This document shows positions 35,621-43,142 of a stretch of DNA of 43,142 bases, in pieces. The position numbers and the translations under genes are program-made. The stretch's first letter is position 1. Every line of letters starts with the position of its first letter. Below the pieces are notes generated by a model. The model was not told the origin of the DNA. It did not search any database and saw nothing but the letters and a program-made list of their open reading frames with translations. The stretch lies in assembly GCA_965653565.1 (NCBI GenBank), contig CBFHAI010000036.1, positions 1-43,142 on the forward strand, read 5' to 3'. Source of the stretch: JALCLA01 sp965653565. GTDB lineage: Bacteria > Pseudomonadota > Gammaproteobacteria > Xanthomonadales > Xanthomonadaceae.

Positions 35621-36166
35621 TCAACAATCCATGCGCTTGGTGGTCCGCGTCGTCCGCGGTGTCAGCGAGGTGCGCTTGCGGCGCCGCCGCGGCGGTTCGG
35701 CGGCCGGCCGCGAGAACAGGTTGGCCGCATGCCGCACGGCCGGATTGCTGTGGTAGACGGTGGCCAGTTCGATCGCCGTCATCAGCACTTCGCTCAGCAG
35801 CATCAGCCCGGCGCCGGAACATTCTAGCGCCTGCGGCGGCGTGCGTTCGGCCAGATCGCGCCAGTTCATGATGCCGGCGCGATGGAAAATGCGCAGCGCC
35901 CGCGCGCCGGGCGCGGAAATGCGCAGCGGCGGGCCCCATTCGCCGGCGATGTCCTTGTCGTACCACGGCGACGGGAACGACAGCAGTTCGCCGATGGCGA
36001 TCTCGCGATTGCGGCAGGCGCACAGCGCCAGGGTCTGCGCGAACACCGGCCAGTCTTTCAGGCGGAACAGCGTGGCCAGCGGCAGCTTGCGCTGCGGTGC
36101 GGTGAGCACGCGCGCCAGCGCCGGGAAGACGCTGGCGGGCGTGACGGGATAGGCGGCGACTTTCAT
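35621..36166 (-). CDS. orphan protein with an RNA polymerase alpha-CTD-like helix-hairpin-helix segment
   Basis: The 181-residue protein has an unrecognised N-terminal half (MKVAAYPVTPASVFPALARV, LCACRNREIAIGELLSFPSPWYDK). Residues about 83-130 read ISAPGARALRIFHRAGIMNW, then RDLAERTPPQAL, then SGAGLMLLSEVL. This follows the pattern of the alpha-CTD of RNA polymerase (S-RA---L---GI----DL---T---LL---G-G---L-E). A basic Pro/Arg/Thr-rich tail ends the chain and could bind nucleic acid. AAGGAGGA six bases before the ATG is a perfect start signal. It is divergent from rpmJ. Function is unknown; the alpha-CTD likeness is my reading of the motif. Confidence 0.7.
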   Translation of the reverse strand: MKVAAYPVTPASVFPALARVLTAPQRKLPLATLFRLKDWPVFAQTLALCACRNREIAIGELLSFPSPWYDKDIAGEWGPPLRISAPGARALRIFHRAGIMNWRDLAERTPPQALECSGAGLMLLSEVLMTAIELATVYHSNPAVRHAANLFSRPAAEPPRRRRKRTSLTPRTTRTTKRMDC

Positions 36167-36255
36167 GCGGTCCTCCTTGCGGTGCCTGAAGGACGCAAGG
36201 CCGGGTGCGAAACCGCCACTTTTTGTCAAAACCTTCGTCCGGCCAAGGAGTTGTA

Positions 36256-36284
36256 TTGCCTGAGCCGGGTTCCTGCCGTATACT
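36256..36284 (+). promoter_or_regulatory. sigma-70 promoter of rpmJ
   Basis: TTGCCT (36256-36261) and TATACT (36279-36284) are separated by exactly 17 bases. This fits a strong housekeeping promoter 40 bases before the rpmJ start. It contrasts with the sigma-54-like sites elsewhere. Confidence 0.75.
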
Positions 36285-36323
36285 CCCGCTTCTTTTTGCA
36301 AGCGTCTTACCGAGGTTGTTGCC

Positions 36324-36449
36324 ATGAAAGTGCTGTCGTCCCTGAAGTCGGCCAAGTCCCGTCACCGCGACTGCAAGGTCGTGCGCCGTCGTGGCAAGGT
36401 CTTCGTGATCTGCAAGAGCAATCCGCGTTTCAAGGCCCGCCAGCGCTGA
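36324..36449 (+). CDS. rpmJ: 50S ribosomal protein L36, type B (zinc-independent form)
   Basis: The 41-residue basic protein reads MKVLSSLKSAKSRHRDCKVV, RRRGKVFVICKSNPRFKARQR. It is the YkgO-type L36, which lacks the C-x2-C plus C/H zinc ribbon of the main form and is longer by the KSAKSRHRD insertion. It sits in the large subunit. In Xanthomonads this form is the only or main L36, as I recall. It is too short for common gene-length cut-offs but has a strong promoter upstream and a terminator downstream, so it is a monocistronic gene. Confidence 0.95.
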   Translation: MKVLSSLKSAKSRHRDCKVVRRRGKVFVICKSNPRFKARQR

Positions 36450-36476
36450 GCGCAGGCAGGATTTGCGACGAACGAG

Positions 36477-36494
36477 AGGCCGCGCAAGCGGCCT
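36477..36494 (+). terminator. terminator after rpmJ
   Basis: AGGCCGC and GCGGCCT pair around a GCAA tetraloop and are followed by TTCGCATTT. It lies 27 bases after the rpmJ stop. Confidence 0.7.
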
Positions 36495-36551
36495 TTCGCA
36501 TTTCAGGGGCCGGTGTTCCGAAGCGCTTGGTTGCTGCCGCTTGTTTCGGTG

Positions 36552-36599
36552 AATCCCGGTCGACGTGAATTCCGGTCGACGTTAATCCCGGTCGACCCG
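36552..36599. repeat. three tandem 16-base repeats centred on GGTCGAC
   Basis: AATCCCGGTCGACGTG, AATTCCGGTCGACGTT and AATCCCGGTCGACCCG follow each other without gaps; each contains the palindromic core GTCGAC. They lie between the rpmJ terminator and the exported protein gene, about 100 bases upstream of its start. They may be operator repeats or simple sequence expansion. The rest of this 247-base gap shows no gene. Confidence 0.75.
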
Positions 36600-36696
36600 A
36601 ACGCCTGACGAAGGCGGATCGCACGCCCATCGCATGGATGTGTTGTAACGATTTGATACATAATCGGCCCAGCTCAGAAAACTCCGGGAGGCGCCC

Positions 36697-37044
36697 ATGA
36701 ATCGCAGGTTTGCCACATCCGCCCTCGCCGCTGTCGTGCTTGCCGCCGGAGCGCTGTGCGCGCCGGCCGCCGCGCGCGCCGAGACCCTGCTGATCGACCG
36801 CGTCGAAGCCGAGAAGCGCTGGCCGATGCCCGAGCGCGGCCTGTCGATGAACGACATCGAAGCCCGCTACGGCGCGCCGAGCGAACGCCTGGAACCGCGC
36901 GGCGGCCAGCATCCGCAATGGCCGGTGATCCACCGCTGGGTCTATCCCGAATTCACCGTCTACTTCGAGAAATCGAAGGTCATCGACGTGGTGGTGCGCA
37001 AGGCCGGCGTGATGGAAACCGGGCCCAAGCCGCCGCTGCAATAA
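36697..37044 (+). CDS. exported small protein with a BamE/SmpA-like segment
   Basis: The 115-residue protein has a clear signal peptide (MNRRFATSALAAVVLAAGAL, cleavage after ARA about residue 28). The mature part holds a segment of the BamE/SmpA type: RGLSMNDIEARYGAPSERLEP, then IHRWVYPEFTVYFEKSKVIDVVV. This pattern (MxxxIExxxGxP, then a strand with YFEKxxVxD) is common in small periplasmic proteins. There is no lipobox cysteine at the cleavage site. GGGAGG six bases before the ATG supports the start. It precedes aguA by 13 bases and may share its transcript. Function is unknown. Confidence 0.75.
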   Translation: MNRRFATSALAAVVLAAGALCAPAAARAETLLIDRVEAEKRWPMPERGLSMNDIEARYGAPSERLEPRGGQHPQWPVIHRWVYPEFTVYFEKSKVIDVVVRKAGVMETGPKPPLQ

Positions 37045-37057
37045 TCTGGCAGCACGC

Positions 37058-38092
37058 ATGACGAACAAGTTGCGATTCCCCGCGGAGTGGGAAAGCCAGT
37101 CCGCGATCCTGCTGGCGTGGCCGCACGAAGGCACCGACTGGGCCGAGCGGCTCGAAGGCGTCGAGAAAACCTATATCGCCCTGGTGGCGGCGATCGCGCG
37201 CTTCGAGCGAGCGATTGTGTGCGTGGCCGACGAGGCGATCGAAGCGCGCGCCCGCAGCCGCCTGGCCGAAGCCGGCGTCGATTCGGCGAAGTTGCGTTTC
37301 GTGCGCGTGCCCTACGACGACACCTGGCTGCGCGACTCGGGACCGATCACGCTGCGCGGCGCCACCGAGCGCAACTTCCGCCTGCTCGATTTCCGCTTCA
37401 CCGGCTGGGGCGGCAAGTTCGAAGCCAGTCTCGACGATCAATTGATCGAAGCGCTGCGCGAACGCAATGTGTTCGGTCTGCACGAGCATCAACCGATCGA
37501 CTTCGCGCTGGAGGGCGGCGGCATCGAAACCGATGGCGCCGGCACGCTGCTGACGACCTGGCGCTGCCTGCACGAACGCCATCCCGCGGCGTCGCGCGAC
37601 GAACTCGACCGCAAGCTGGCCGCCTGGCTCGCTCAGGATCGCGTGCTCTGGCTCGACCACGGCTATCTCGAAGGCGACGACACCGACGCCCACATCGACA
37701 CCCTCGCCCGCTTCGCGCCGAACGATGCGATCGTGTTCCAGGCCTGCGACGACCGCAGCGACACCCATTTCGCCGAGTTGCAGGCGATGGCCGCCGAGAT
37801 CGCTGCGCTGCGCACGCGCGACGGCAAACCGTACCGCCTGTTCCCGCTGCCCTGGTGCCAGCCGATCCTCGACGACGGCCGGCGACTGGCGGCTTCGTAC
37901 GCCAATTACCTGATCGTCAACGGCGCGGTGCTGATGCCGGCCTACGACGATGTGTCGGACCAAGCGGCCGCGGCCGTGCTGGCGCAGGCTTATCCGGGAC
38001 GCGAAATCGTCCAGGTGCCGTGCCGCGCCTTGATCTGGCAGAACGGCAGCCTGCATTGTGTGACGATGCAACTGCCCGAAGGACTGGTGTGA
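37058..38092 (+). CDS. aguA: agmatine deiminase
   Basis: The 344-residue enzyme turns agmatine into N-carbamoylputrescine and ammonia. Guanidine-modifying-fold motifs are all present: YDDTWLRDSGPI near residue 88, ALEGGGIETDGAGTLLTT with the catalytic Glu, LDHGYLEGDDTDAHID with the His-Asp pair, and NGSLHCVTMQ with the nucleophile Cys334. Length is normal (about 345-370). The stop overlaps the ATG of aguB by one base (TGATG), giving coupled synthesis of the two steps. Together with the next gene it makes putrescine from agmatine without urea. Confidence 0.95.
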   Translation: MTNKLRFPAEWESQSAILLAWPHEGTDWAERLEGVEKTYIALVAAIARFERAIVCVADEAIEARARSRLAEAGVDSAKLRFVRVPYDDTWLRDSGPITLRGATERNFRLLDFRFTGWGGKFEASLDDQLIEALRERNVFGLHEHQPIDFALEGGGIETDGAGTLLTTWRCLHERHPAASRDELDRKLAAWLAQDRVLWLDHGYLEGDDTDAHIDTLARFAPNDAIVFQACDDRSDTHFAELQAMAAEIAALRTRDGKPYRLFPLPWCQPILDDGRRLAASYANYLIVNGAVLMPAYDDVSDQAAAAVLAQAYPGREIVQVPCRALIWQNGSLHCVTMQLPEGLV

Positions 38093-38985
38093 TGGCCGAC
38101 AAGACAAGGATGCTGCGCGTCGCGCTGATCCAGGAAAAAAACCATGGCGACGCCGAAGCCAATCTGGCGGTGATCGAGCAACGTGTCGCCGCCGCCGCTG
38201 AACAAGGCGCGCAGTTGGTGCTGTTGCAGGAACTGCACAACGGCGCCTACTTCTGCCAGCACGAATCGGTACGCGAATTCGACCTGGCCGAGCCGATTCC
38301 GGGGCCGAGCACCGAGCGCCTCGGCGCGCTCGCCAAGAAGCACGAAGTGGTGATCATCGGCTCGCTGTTCGAACGCCGCGCGGCCGGGCTCTATCACAAC
38401 ACCGCCGTCGTGCTCGAACGCGACGGCCGGCTGCTCGGCAAGTACCGCAAGATGCATATCCCGGACGATCCGGGCTTCTACGAAAAGTTCTATTTCACGC
38501 CGGGCGACCTGGGCTTTCATCCGATCGATACCTCGGTCGGCCGGCTCGGCGTGCTGGTGTGCTGGGATCAGTGGTATCCGGAAGGCGCGCGCCTGATGGC
38601 GCTGGCCGGCGCCGAACTGCTGCTGTATCCGACCGCGATCGGTTGGGATCCGGACGACGAACAGGAAGAAAAGGATCGCCAGCGCAACGCCTGGATCCTC
38701 AGCCATCGCGGCCACGCGGTGGCGAACGGGATTCCGGTGCTCAGTTGCAATCGCGTCGGCCACGAAACCTCGCCGCTCGGCACCAGCGGCATCCGCTTCT
38801 GGGGCAGCAGCCACGTGCTCGGGCCGCAGGGCGAAATCCTCGCCGAAGCGCTCACCGACGATGCCGAAATCCTGGTCGCCGACGTCGATCTGCAGCGCAG
38901 CGAACATGTGCGGCGCATCTGGCCGTTCCTGCGCGACCGCCGCATCGACGCCTACGCCGACCTGCTCAAGCGCTATCGCGACTAG
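38092..38985 (+). CDS. aguB: N-carbamoylputrescine amidase
   Basis: The 297-residue carbon-nitrogen hydrolase of the nitrilase superfamily cleaves N-carbamoylputrescine into putrescine, ammonia and carbon dioxide. The catalytic triad is Glu47 in LLQELHNGAYF, Lys120 in KYRKMHIPDDPGF and Cys157 in VLVCWDQWYPEGA. The SPLGTSGIRFWGSS loop and IWPFLRDRRIDAY ending match the AguB subfamily. The start overlaps the aguA stop. A hairpin follows the gene, closing the operon. Confidence 0.95.
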   Translation: MADKTRMLRVALIQEKNHGDAEANLAVIEQRVAAAAEQGAQLVLLQELHNGAYFCQHESVREFDLAEPIPGPSTERLGALAKKHEVVIIGSLFERRAAGLYHNTAVVLERDGRLLGKYRKMHIPDDPGFYEKFYFTPGDLGFHPIDTSVGRLGVLVCWDQWYPEGARLMALAGAELLLYPTAIGWDPDDEQEEKDRQRNAWILSHRGHAVANGIPVLSCNRVGHETSPLGTSGIRFWGSSHVLGPQGEILAEALTDDAEILVADVDLQRSEHVRRIWPFLRDRRIDAYADLLKRYRD

Positions 38986-38990
38986 TGCCG

Positions 38991-39009
38991 CGACCGCTGC
39001 GTGCGGTCG
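38991..39009 (+). terminator. terminator after aguB
   Basis: CGACCGC and GCGGTCG pair around TGCGT and are followed by TTCTTTC. The hairpin spans a GTG at 39001 that could otherwise serve as the start of the next gene. Confidence 0.65.
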
Positions 39010-39039
39010 TTCTTTCACCGATACCCACGAACCTTCCCG

Positions 39040-40275
39040 ATGTCGTCCGAGCTCGAACCGAATCCGCCCGCCGCCACGATCGATCCGCTGGCGGGCCAGC
39101 CGATTCGCGAGGTCGAACGCGATGGCGTGCACTACACGCTGCTCGGCACCGCACATGTTTCGAAGAGCAGCGTCGAGGCGGTCAACGCGCTGATCGGTCG
39201 CGGCGATTTCGATGCGGTGGCGGTCGAGCTATGCGAAGGCCGCTACGTCGGCATGCGCGATCCGGACGCGCTGCAGAAGCTCGATCTGTTCCGCGTGATC
39301 CGCGAAGGCAAGACCGGACTGGTCGCCGCGAATCTGGCGTTATCGGCCTATCAACGGCGCCTCGCCGAACAACTCGGCGTCGAACCCGGCGCGGAAATGC
39401 GCGCGGCGATCGACGCGGCCGGCGCACACCACGCACAGATCTGGCGCATCGATCGCGATGTCGGCACCACGCTGCGGCGCACCTACGCGTCGGTCAATTT
39501 CTGGCAGAAACTGAAACTGATGAGCGGGCTGGCGGCGAGCGTGTTCGTCGATGAAAAGGTCGACGAAGCCGAGATCGAAAAACTCAAGCAGGGCGATCTG
39601 CTGGAAAGCGCCTTCCATGAATTCGCCACGCAGAGCGAGCAACTGTACGGCGCACTGATCGCCGAGCGCGACCGCTACATGGCCTCGGCACTGCGTCAGG
39701 AAGCGAACGCGTCGCCGAATACGCGCAAGGTGCTGGCGGTGGTGGGCGCGGGGCATCTGCAAGGCCTGGCGCAGCATTTGGCCGACGATCGCGACGATCC
39801 GATCGCGGCGCGACAGGAACTCGACCGCGTGCCGCCGCCGGGGCGCTGGGGCACCTACATCACCTGGATTCTGCTCGCCTTCGTGCTCGGCGGTTTCGTC
39901 TACGGCTTCAGCAAAGGCGCCGACGTCGGCGGCGATCTGGTGCTGCAGTGGGTGCTGGCGACGGGCCTGCTGGGCGCGCTCGGCTGCCTGCTGGCGGGCG
40001 GTCATCCGCTCAGCATCCTGGCGGCCTTCATCGCCTCGCCGCTGACGCCGCTGCATCCGGCGCTGGCGTCGGGCACGGTGAGTGCGCTGGTCGAGGCCTG
40101 GGTGCGGCGGCCGACGGTCGCCGATTTCTCGCGCCTGCGCGACGATGTCGCGCATCCGGCAGGCTGGTGGCGCAATCGCGTCGCCCGCGTGCTGCTGAAT
40201 TTCTTCCTGACCAGCGCGGGCACGGCGGTCGGCGTTTATCTTGCCGGCTGGCGCATGCTGGAGCGGCTGTTCTAG
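39040..40275 (+). CDS. TraB-family (GumN-related) membrane protein
   Basis: The 411-residue protein has an N-terminal TraB domain: VHYTLLGTAHVSKSSVEAVN with the first conserved GTAH, DAVAVELCEGRYVGM with the ExxxxR pair, NFWQKLKLMSG and VVGAGHLQGLAQHL with the second conserved GxxH. These resemble metal-binding proteins related to Tiki proteases and GumN. About three to four membrane helices follow (YITWILLAFVLGGFVYGF, LVLQWVLATGLLGALGCLLAG, SILAAFIASPL, LLNFFLTSAGTAVGVYLAG). The ATG at 39040 lies after the aguB terminator; an upstream GTG at 39001 is inside that hairpin. No Shine-Dalgarno is obvious. Function in bacteria is unknown. Confidence 0.85.
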   Translation: MSSELEPNPPAATIDPLAGQPIREVERDGVHYTLLGTAHVSKSSVEAVNALIGRGDFDAVAVELCEGRYVGMRDPDALQKLDLFRVIREGKTGLVAANLALSAYQRRLAEQLGVEPGAEMRAAIDAAGAHHAQIWRIDRDVGTTLRRTYASVNFWQKLKLMSGLAASVFVDEKVDEAEIEKLKQGDLLESAFHEFATQSEQLYGALIAERDRYMASALRQEANASPNTRKVLAVVGAGHLQGLAQHLADDRDDPIAARQELDRVPPPGRWGTYITWILLAFVLGGFVYGFSKGADVGGDLVLQWVLATGLLGALGCLLAGGHPLSILAAFIASPLTPLHPALASGTVSALVEAWVRRPTVADFSRLRDDVAHPAGWWRNRVARVLLNFFLTSAGTAVGVYLAGWRMLERLF

Positions 40276-40312
40276 CCGGTCGCGGCCTCACAAGCGCCGC
40301 GCGACGCCGCGC

Positions 40313-41437
40313 TCACGAGGTCATCCGATCCCAGAATGCCTTGACGCCATCGAGGAATGAACTCGAGCGCGGTGAATGCCGCTTGGCTTCTTCGCCGGTG
40401 AAGGTGACTTCGAATTCTTCCAGCAGGCGGCGCTGTTCGGCGGTGAGATTGATCGGCGTTTCGACCACCACGCGGCACAGCAGATCGCCCTGCCCCTGGC
40501 TGCGCACCGATTTCACGCCCTTGCCGCGCAGGCGGAACAGCTTGCCGGTCTGGGTCTCGGCCGGAATCTTGATTTCGGCCTCGCCGTCGAGCGTCGGCAC
40601 CTGGATGCGATCGCCGAGCGCGGCCTGCGAGAAACGGATCGGCACTTCGCAATAAAGATCGTCGCCGTCGCGCTGGAAAATGGCGTGTTCGCGCACCCGT
40701 ACTTCGACGTAAAGATCGCCCGGCGGCGAACCCGACGGACCGGCTTCGCCTTCGCCGGCGAGACGGATGCGATCGCCGTTGTCGACGCCGGCCGGAATCT
40801 TCACCGACAGCGTCTTTTCGTCTTCGATGCGGCCGTGGCCGCGGCAGGTCTTGCACGGATTGGTGATGGCGCGGCCGCTGCCGCCGCAATTCGGGCAGCT
40901 CTGCTGCACCGAGAAGATGCCCTGCTGGATGCGCACGCGGCCCTGGCCGCGGCAGGTCGGACAGGTCTGCACCTTGCCGTCTTCCGAGCCGGAGCCTTTG
41001 CACGGCTCGCACGGCACCAGCGTCGGCACTTCGATCTGGCGGTCGACGCCGAACACGGCCTCTTCTAGATCCAGTTCGATCACCAGGCGCAGATCGGCGC
41101 CGCGCCGCGCCTGCTGGCGCCCGCGTCCGCCACCGAAAATGTCGCCGAAAATGTCGCCGAAAATGTCGCCAAAATCGGCCCCGCCCGGCCCGCCACCGCC
41201 GCCGCGCCCATGTTCGAACGCAGCGTGTCCGTGCTGATCGTAAGCGCGCCGCTTGGCCGGCTCGCTCAGCACTTCATAGGCTTCCTTGCATTCCTTGAAC
41301 GCGGCTTCGGCCGCCGCATCGCCCGGATTGCGGTCGGGATGATGCTTCATCGCGCAGCGGCGATAGGCCTTTTTGAGTTCCTCGTCGGTCGCTGTTTTGG
41401 TGACGCCGAGGACTTCGTAGAAATCGCGTTTGGACAT
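40313..41437 (-). CDS. dnaJ: chaperone DnaJ
   Basis: The 374-residue co-chaperone delivers substrates to DnaK and stimulates its ATPase. It has the J domain with HPD in MKHHPDRNPGD, a glycine/phenylalanine region with the triple repeat FGDIFGDIFGDIF (encoded by three 12-base repeats near 41136-41171), and four zinc motifs (CEPCKGSG, CPTCRGQG, CPNCGGSG, CKTCRGHG), then the C-terminal substrate domain. The start MSKRDFYEVLG is certain by homology, yet no Shine-Dalgarno is present; the mRNA just upstream is a run of GATTCCC heptamers. dnaK lies 210 bases upstream on the same strand. Confidence 0.96.
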   Translation of the reverse strand: MSKRDFYEVLGVTKTATDEELKKAYRRCAMKHHPDRNPGDAAAEAAFKECKEAYEVLSEPAKRRAYDQHGHAAFEHGRGGGGGPGGADFGDIFGDIFGDIFGGGRGRQQARRGADLRLVIELDLEEAVFGVDRQIEVPTLVPCEPCKGSGSEDGKVQTCPTCRGQGRVRIQQGIFSVQQSCPNCGGSGRAITNPCKTCRGHGRIEDEKTLSVKIPAGVDNGDRIRLAGEGEAGPSGSPPGDLYVEVRVREHAIFQRDGDDLYCEVPIRFSQAALGDRIQVPTLDGEAEIKIPAETQTGKLFRLRGKGVKSVRSQGQGDLLCRVVVETPINLTAEQRRLLEEFEVTFTGEEAKRHSPRSSSFLDGVKAFWDRMTS

Positions 41438-41445
41438 TGGGAGCT

Positions 41446-41532
41446 GGGAATCGGGAATCGGGAATCGGGAATCGGGAATCGGAATCGGGAGGAGCGGAGG
41501 AGCGGAGGAGCGGAGGAGCGGAGGAGCGGAGC
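41446..41532. repeat. GGGAATC heptamer array and GGAGGAGC octamer array before dnaJ
   Basis: Five perfect GGGAATC units run from 41446 to 41480, with a shortened GGAATC to 41486. Then five GGAGGAGC octamers run from 41488 to 41527 with a partial sixth. The arrays end nine bases from the dnaJ start codon. The plus strand, which is the template for dnaJ, carries the G-runs and could form a G-quadruplex. Confidence 0.85.
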
Positions 41533-41579
41533 AAAACCGACGGACGGGGCGGGAGTTTGCGGGATTCGGACTTCGAAAA

Positions 41580-41642
41580 CGACTGAGGAGCGACGCCAGG
41601 CCGCCCCTCAGTCGAATTCCCGATTCCCGATTCCCGACTCCC
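41580..41642. repeat. hairpin and inverted GGGAATC array after dnaK
   Basis: CGACTGAGG and CCTCAGTCG (41580-41588, 41606-41614) form a nine-base-pair hairpin. Next to it at 41616-41642 are four C-strand heptamers, so the dnaK-dnaJ mRNA here carries GGGAGTC-GGGAATC-GGGAATC-GGGAAT. This is complementary to the array before dnaJ. Confidence 0.8.
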
Positions 41643-41647
41643 GCAGG

Positions 41648-43142
<1,495 letters not shown>

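Noticed and set aside
35472..35756. Plus-strand frame beginning MGPGIGNREKSKAR
   Set aside because: It translates the GGGAATC repeats and the antisense of the alpha-CTD-like gene; no Shine-Dalgarno and no family.
39001..39039. GTG at 39001 as start of the TraB-family gene
   Set aside because: The codon lies inside the hairpin that terminates aguB, and the extra residues are not family-like.
41136..41171. Three 12-base repeats as a regulatory array
   Set aside because: They lie in frame inside dnaJ and encode the FGDI repeats of its Gly/Phe region.

Overview
The window is 43 kb of gene-dense, GC-rich bacterial chromosome. Gene content (type-B ribosomal protein L36, an agmatine deiminase and N-carbamoylputrescine amidase pair, the ybhP-clsB-ybhN block, dnaK-dnaJ) and the GGGAATC heptamer arrays between genes point to a gammaproteobacterium of the Xanthomonadales (Lysobacterales), perhaps near Rhodanobacteraceae. 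That placement is inference. I see no tRNA, rRNA, insertion sequence, prophage or CRISPR array.

Layout. 0.4-2.4 kb: YbdK-like carboxylate-amine ligase and a class-I amidotransferase-type hydrolase, minus strand. 2.6-11 kb: a DNA-repair and stress block with a glycine-zipper stress protein, topoisomerase IB, Ku, a small orphan, a hemerythrin, a second small orphan, a hypoxanthine-type DNA glycosylase, a GIY-YIG-like nuclease and the three-domain ligase LigD. 11-14.2 kb: a DUF4142 protein, an AlkB-like oxygenase and an AarF/UbiB-type kinase. 14.5-24.4 kb: an osmoprotection divergon. On the minus strand otsB-mscS-ybhP-clsB-ybhN overlap end to end; on the plus strand lie otsA and a trehalose synthase fused to a degenerate maltokinase domain. 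24.5-26.6 kb: three small proteins and a thioredoxin-reductase-like enzyme. 26.7-32 kb: a signalling operon of an NtrC-family sigma-54 activator, a small H-box-like protein and a frameshifted hybrid histidine kinase. 32.3-36.2 kb: a DedA-rhodanese fusion, a TonB-dependent receptor and an orphan with an RNA-polymerase alpha-CTD-like segment. 36.3-40.3 kb: rpmJ (type B), an exported protein, aguA-aguB and a TraB-family protein. 40.3-43.1 kb: dnaJ and the 3' part of dnaK.

Main observation. Ten intergenic sites fit the sigma-54 (RpoN) promoter pattern TGGCAYG-N4-YTGCW with GG and GC exactly 10 bases apart. Each lies shortly upstream of a start codon and points at it. They precede the glycine-zipper protein, Ku, the 85-aa orphan, hemerythrin, the 68-aa orphan that leads into glycosylase, nuclease and LigD, LigD itself, otsB, otsA, the ETFPASDP small protein and another 68-aa orphan. 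Three pairs are back-to-back divergent promoters. These functions (NHEJ, trehalose, osmotic channel, cardiolipin, hemerythrin, small hydrophilic proteins) are typical of a general-stress regulon. I infer that here this regulon is driven by sigma-54, and the NtrC-type operon in the same window is a candidate activator. Promoter activity and the activator link are untested inference; the motif and its placement are read from the sequence.
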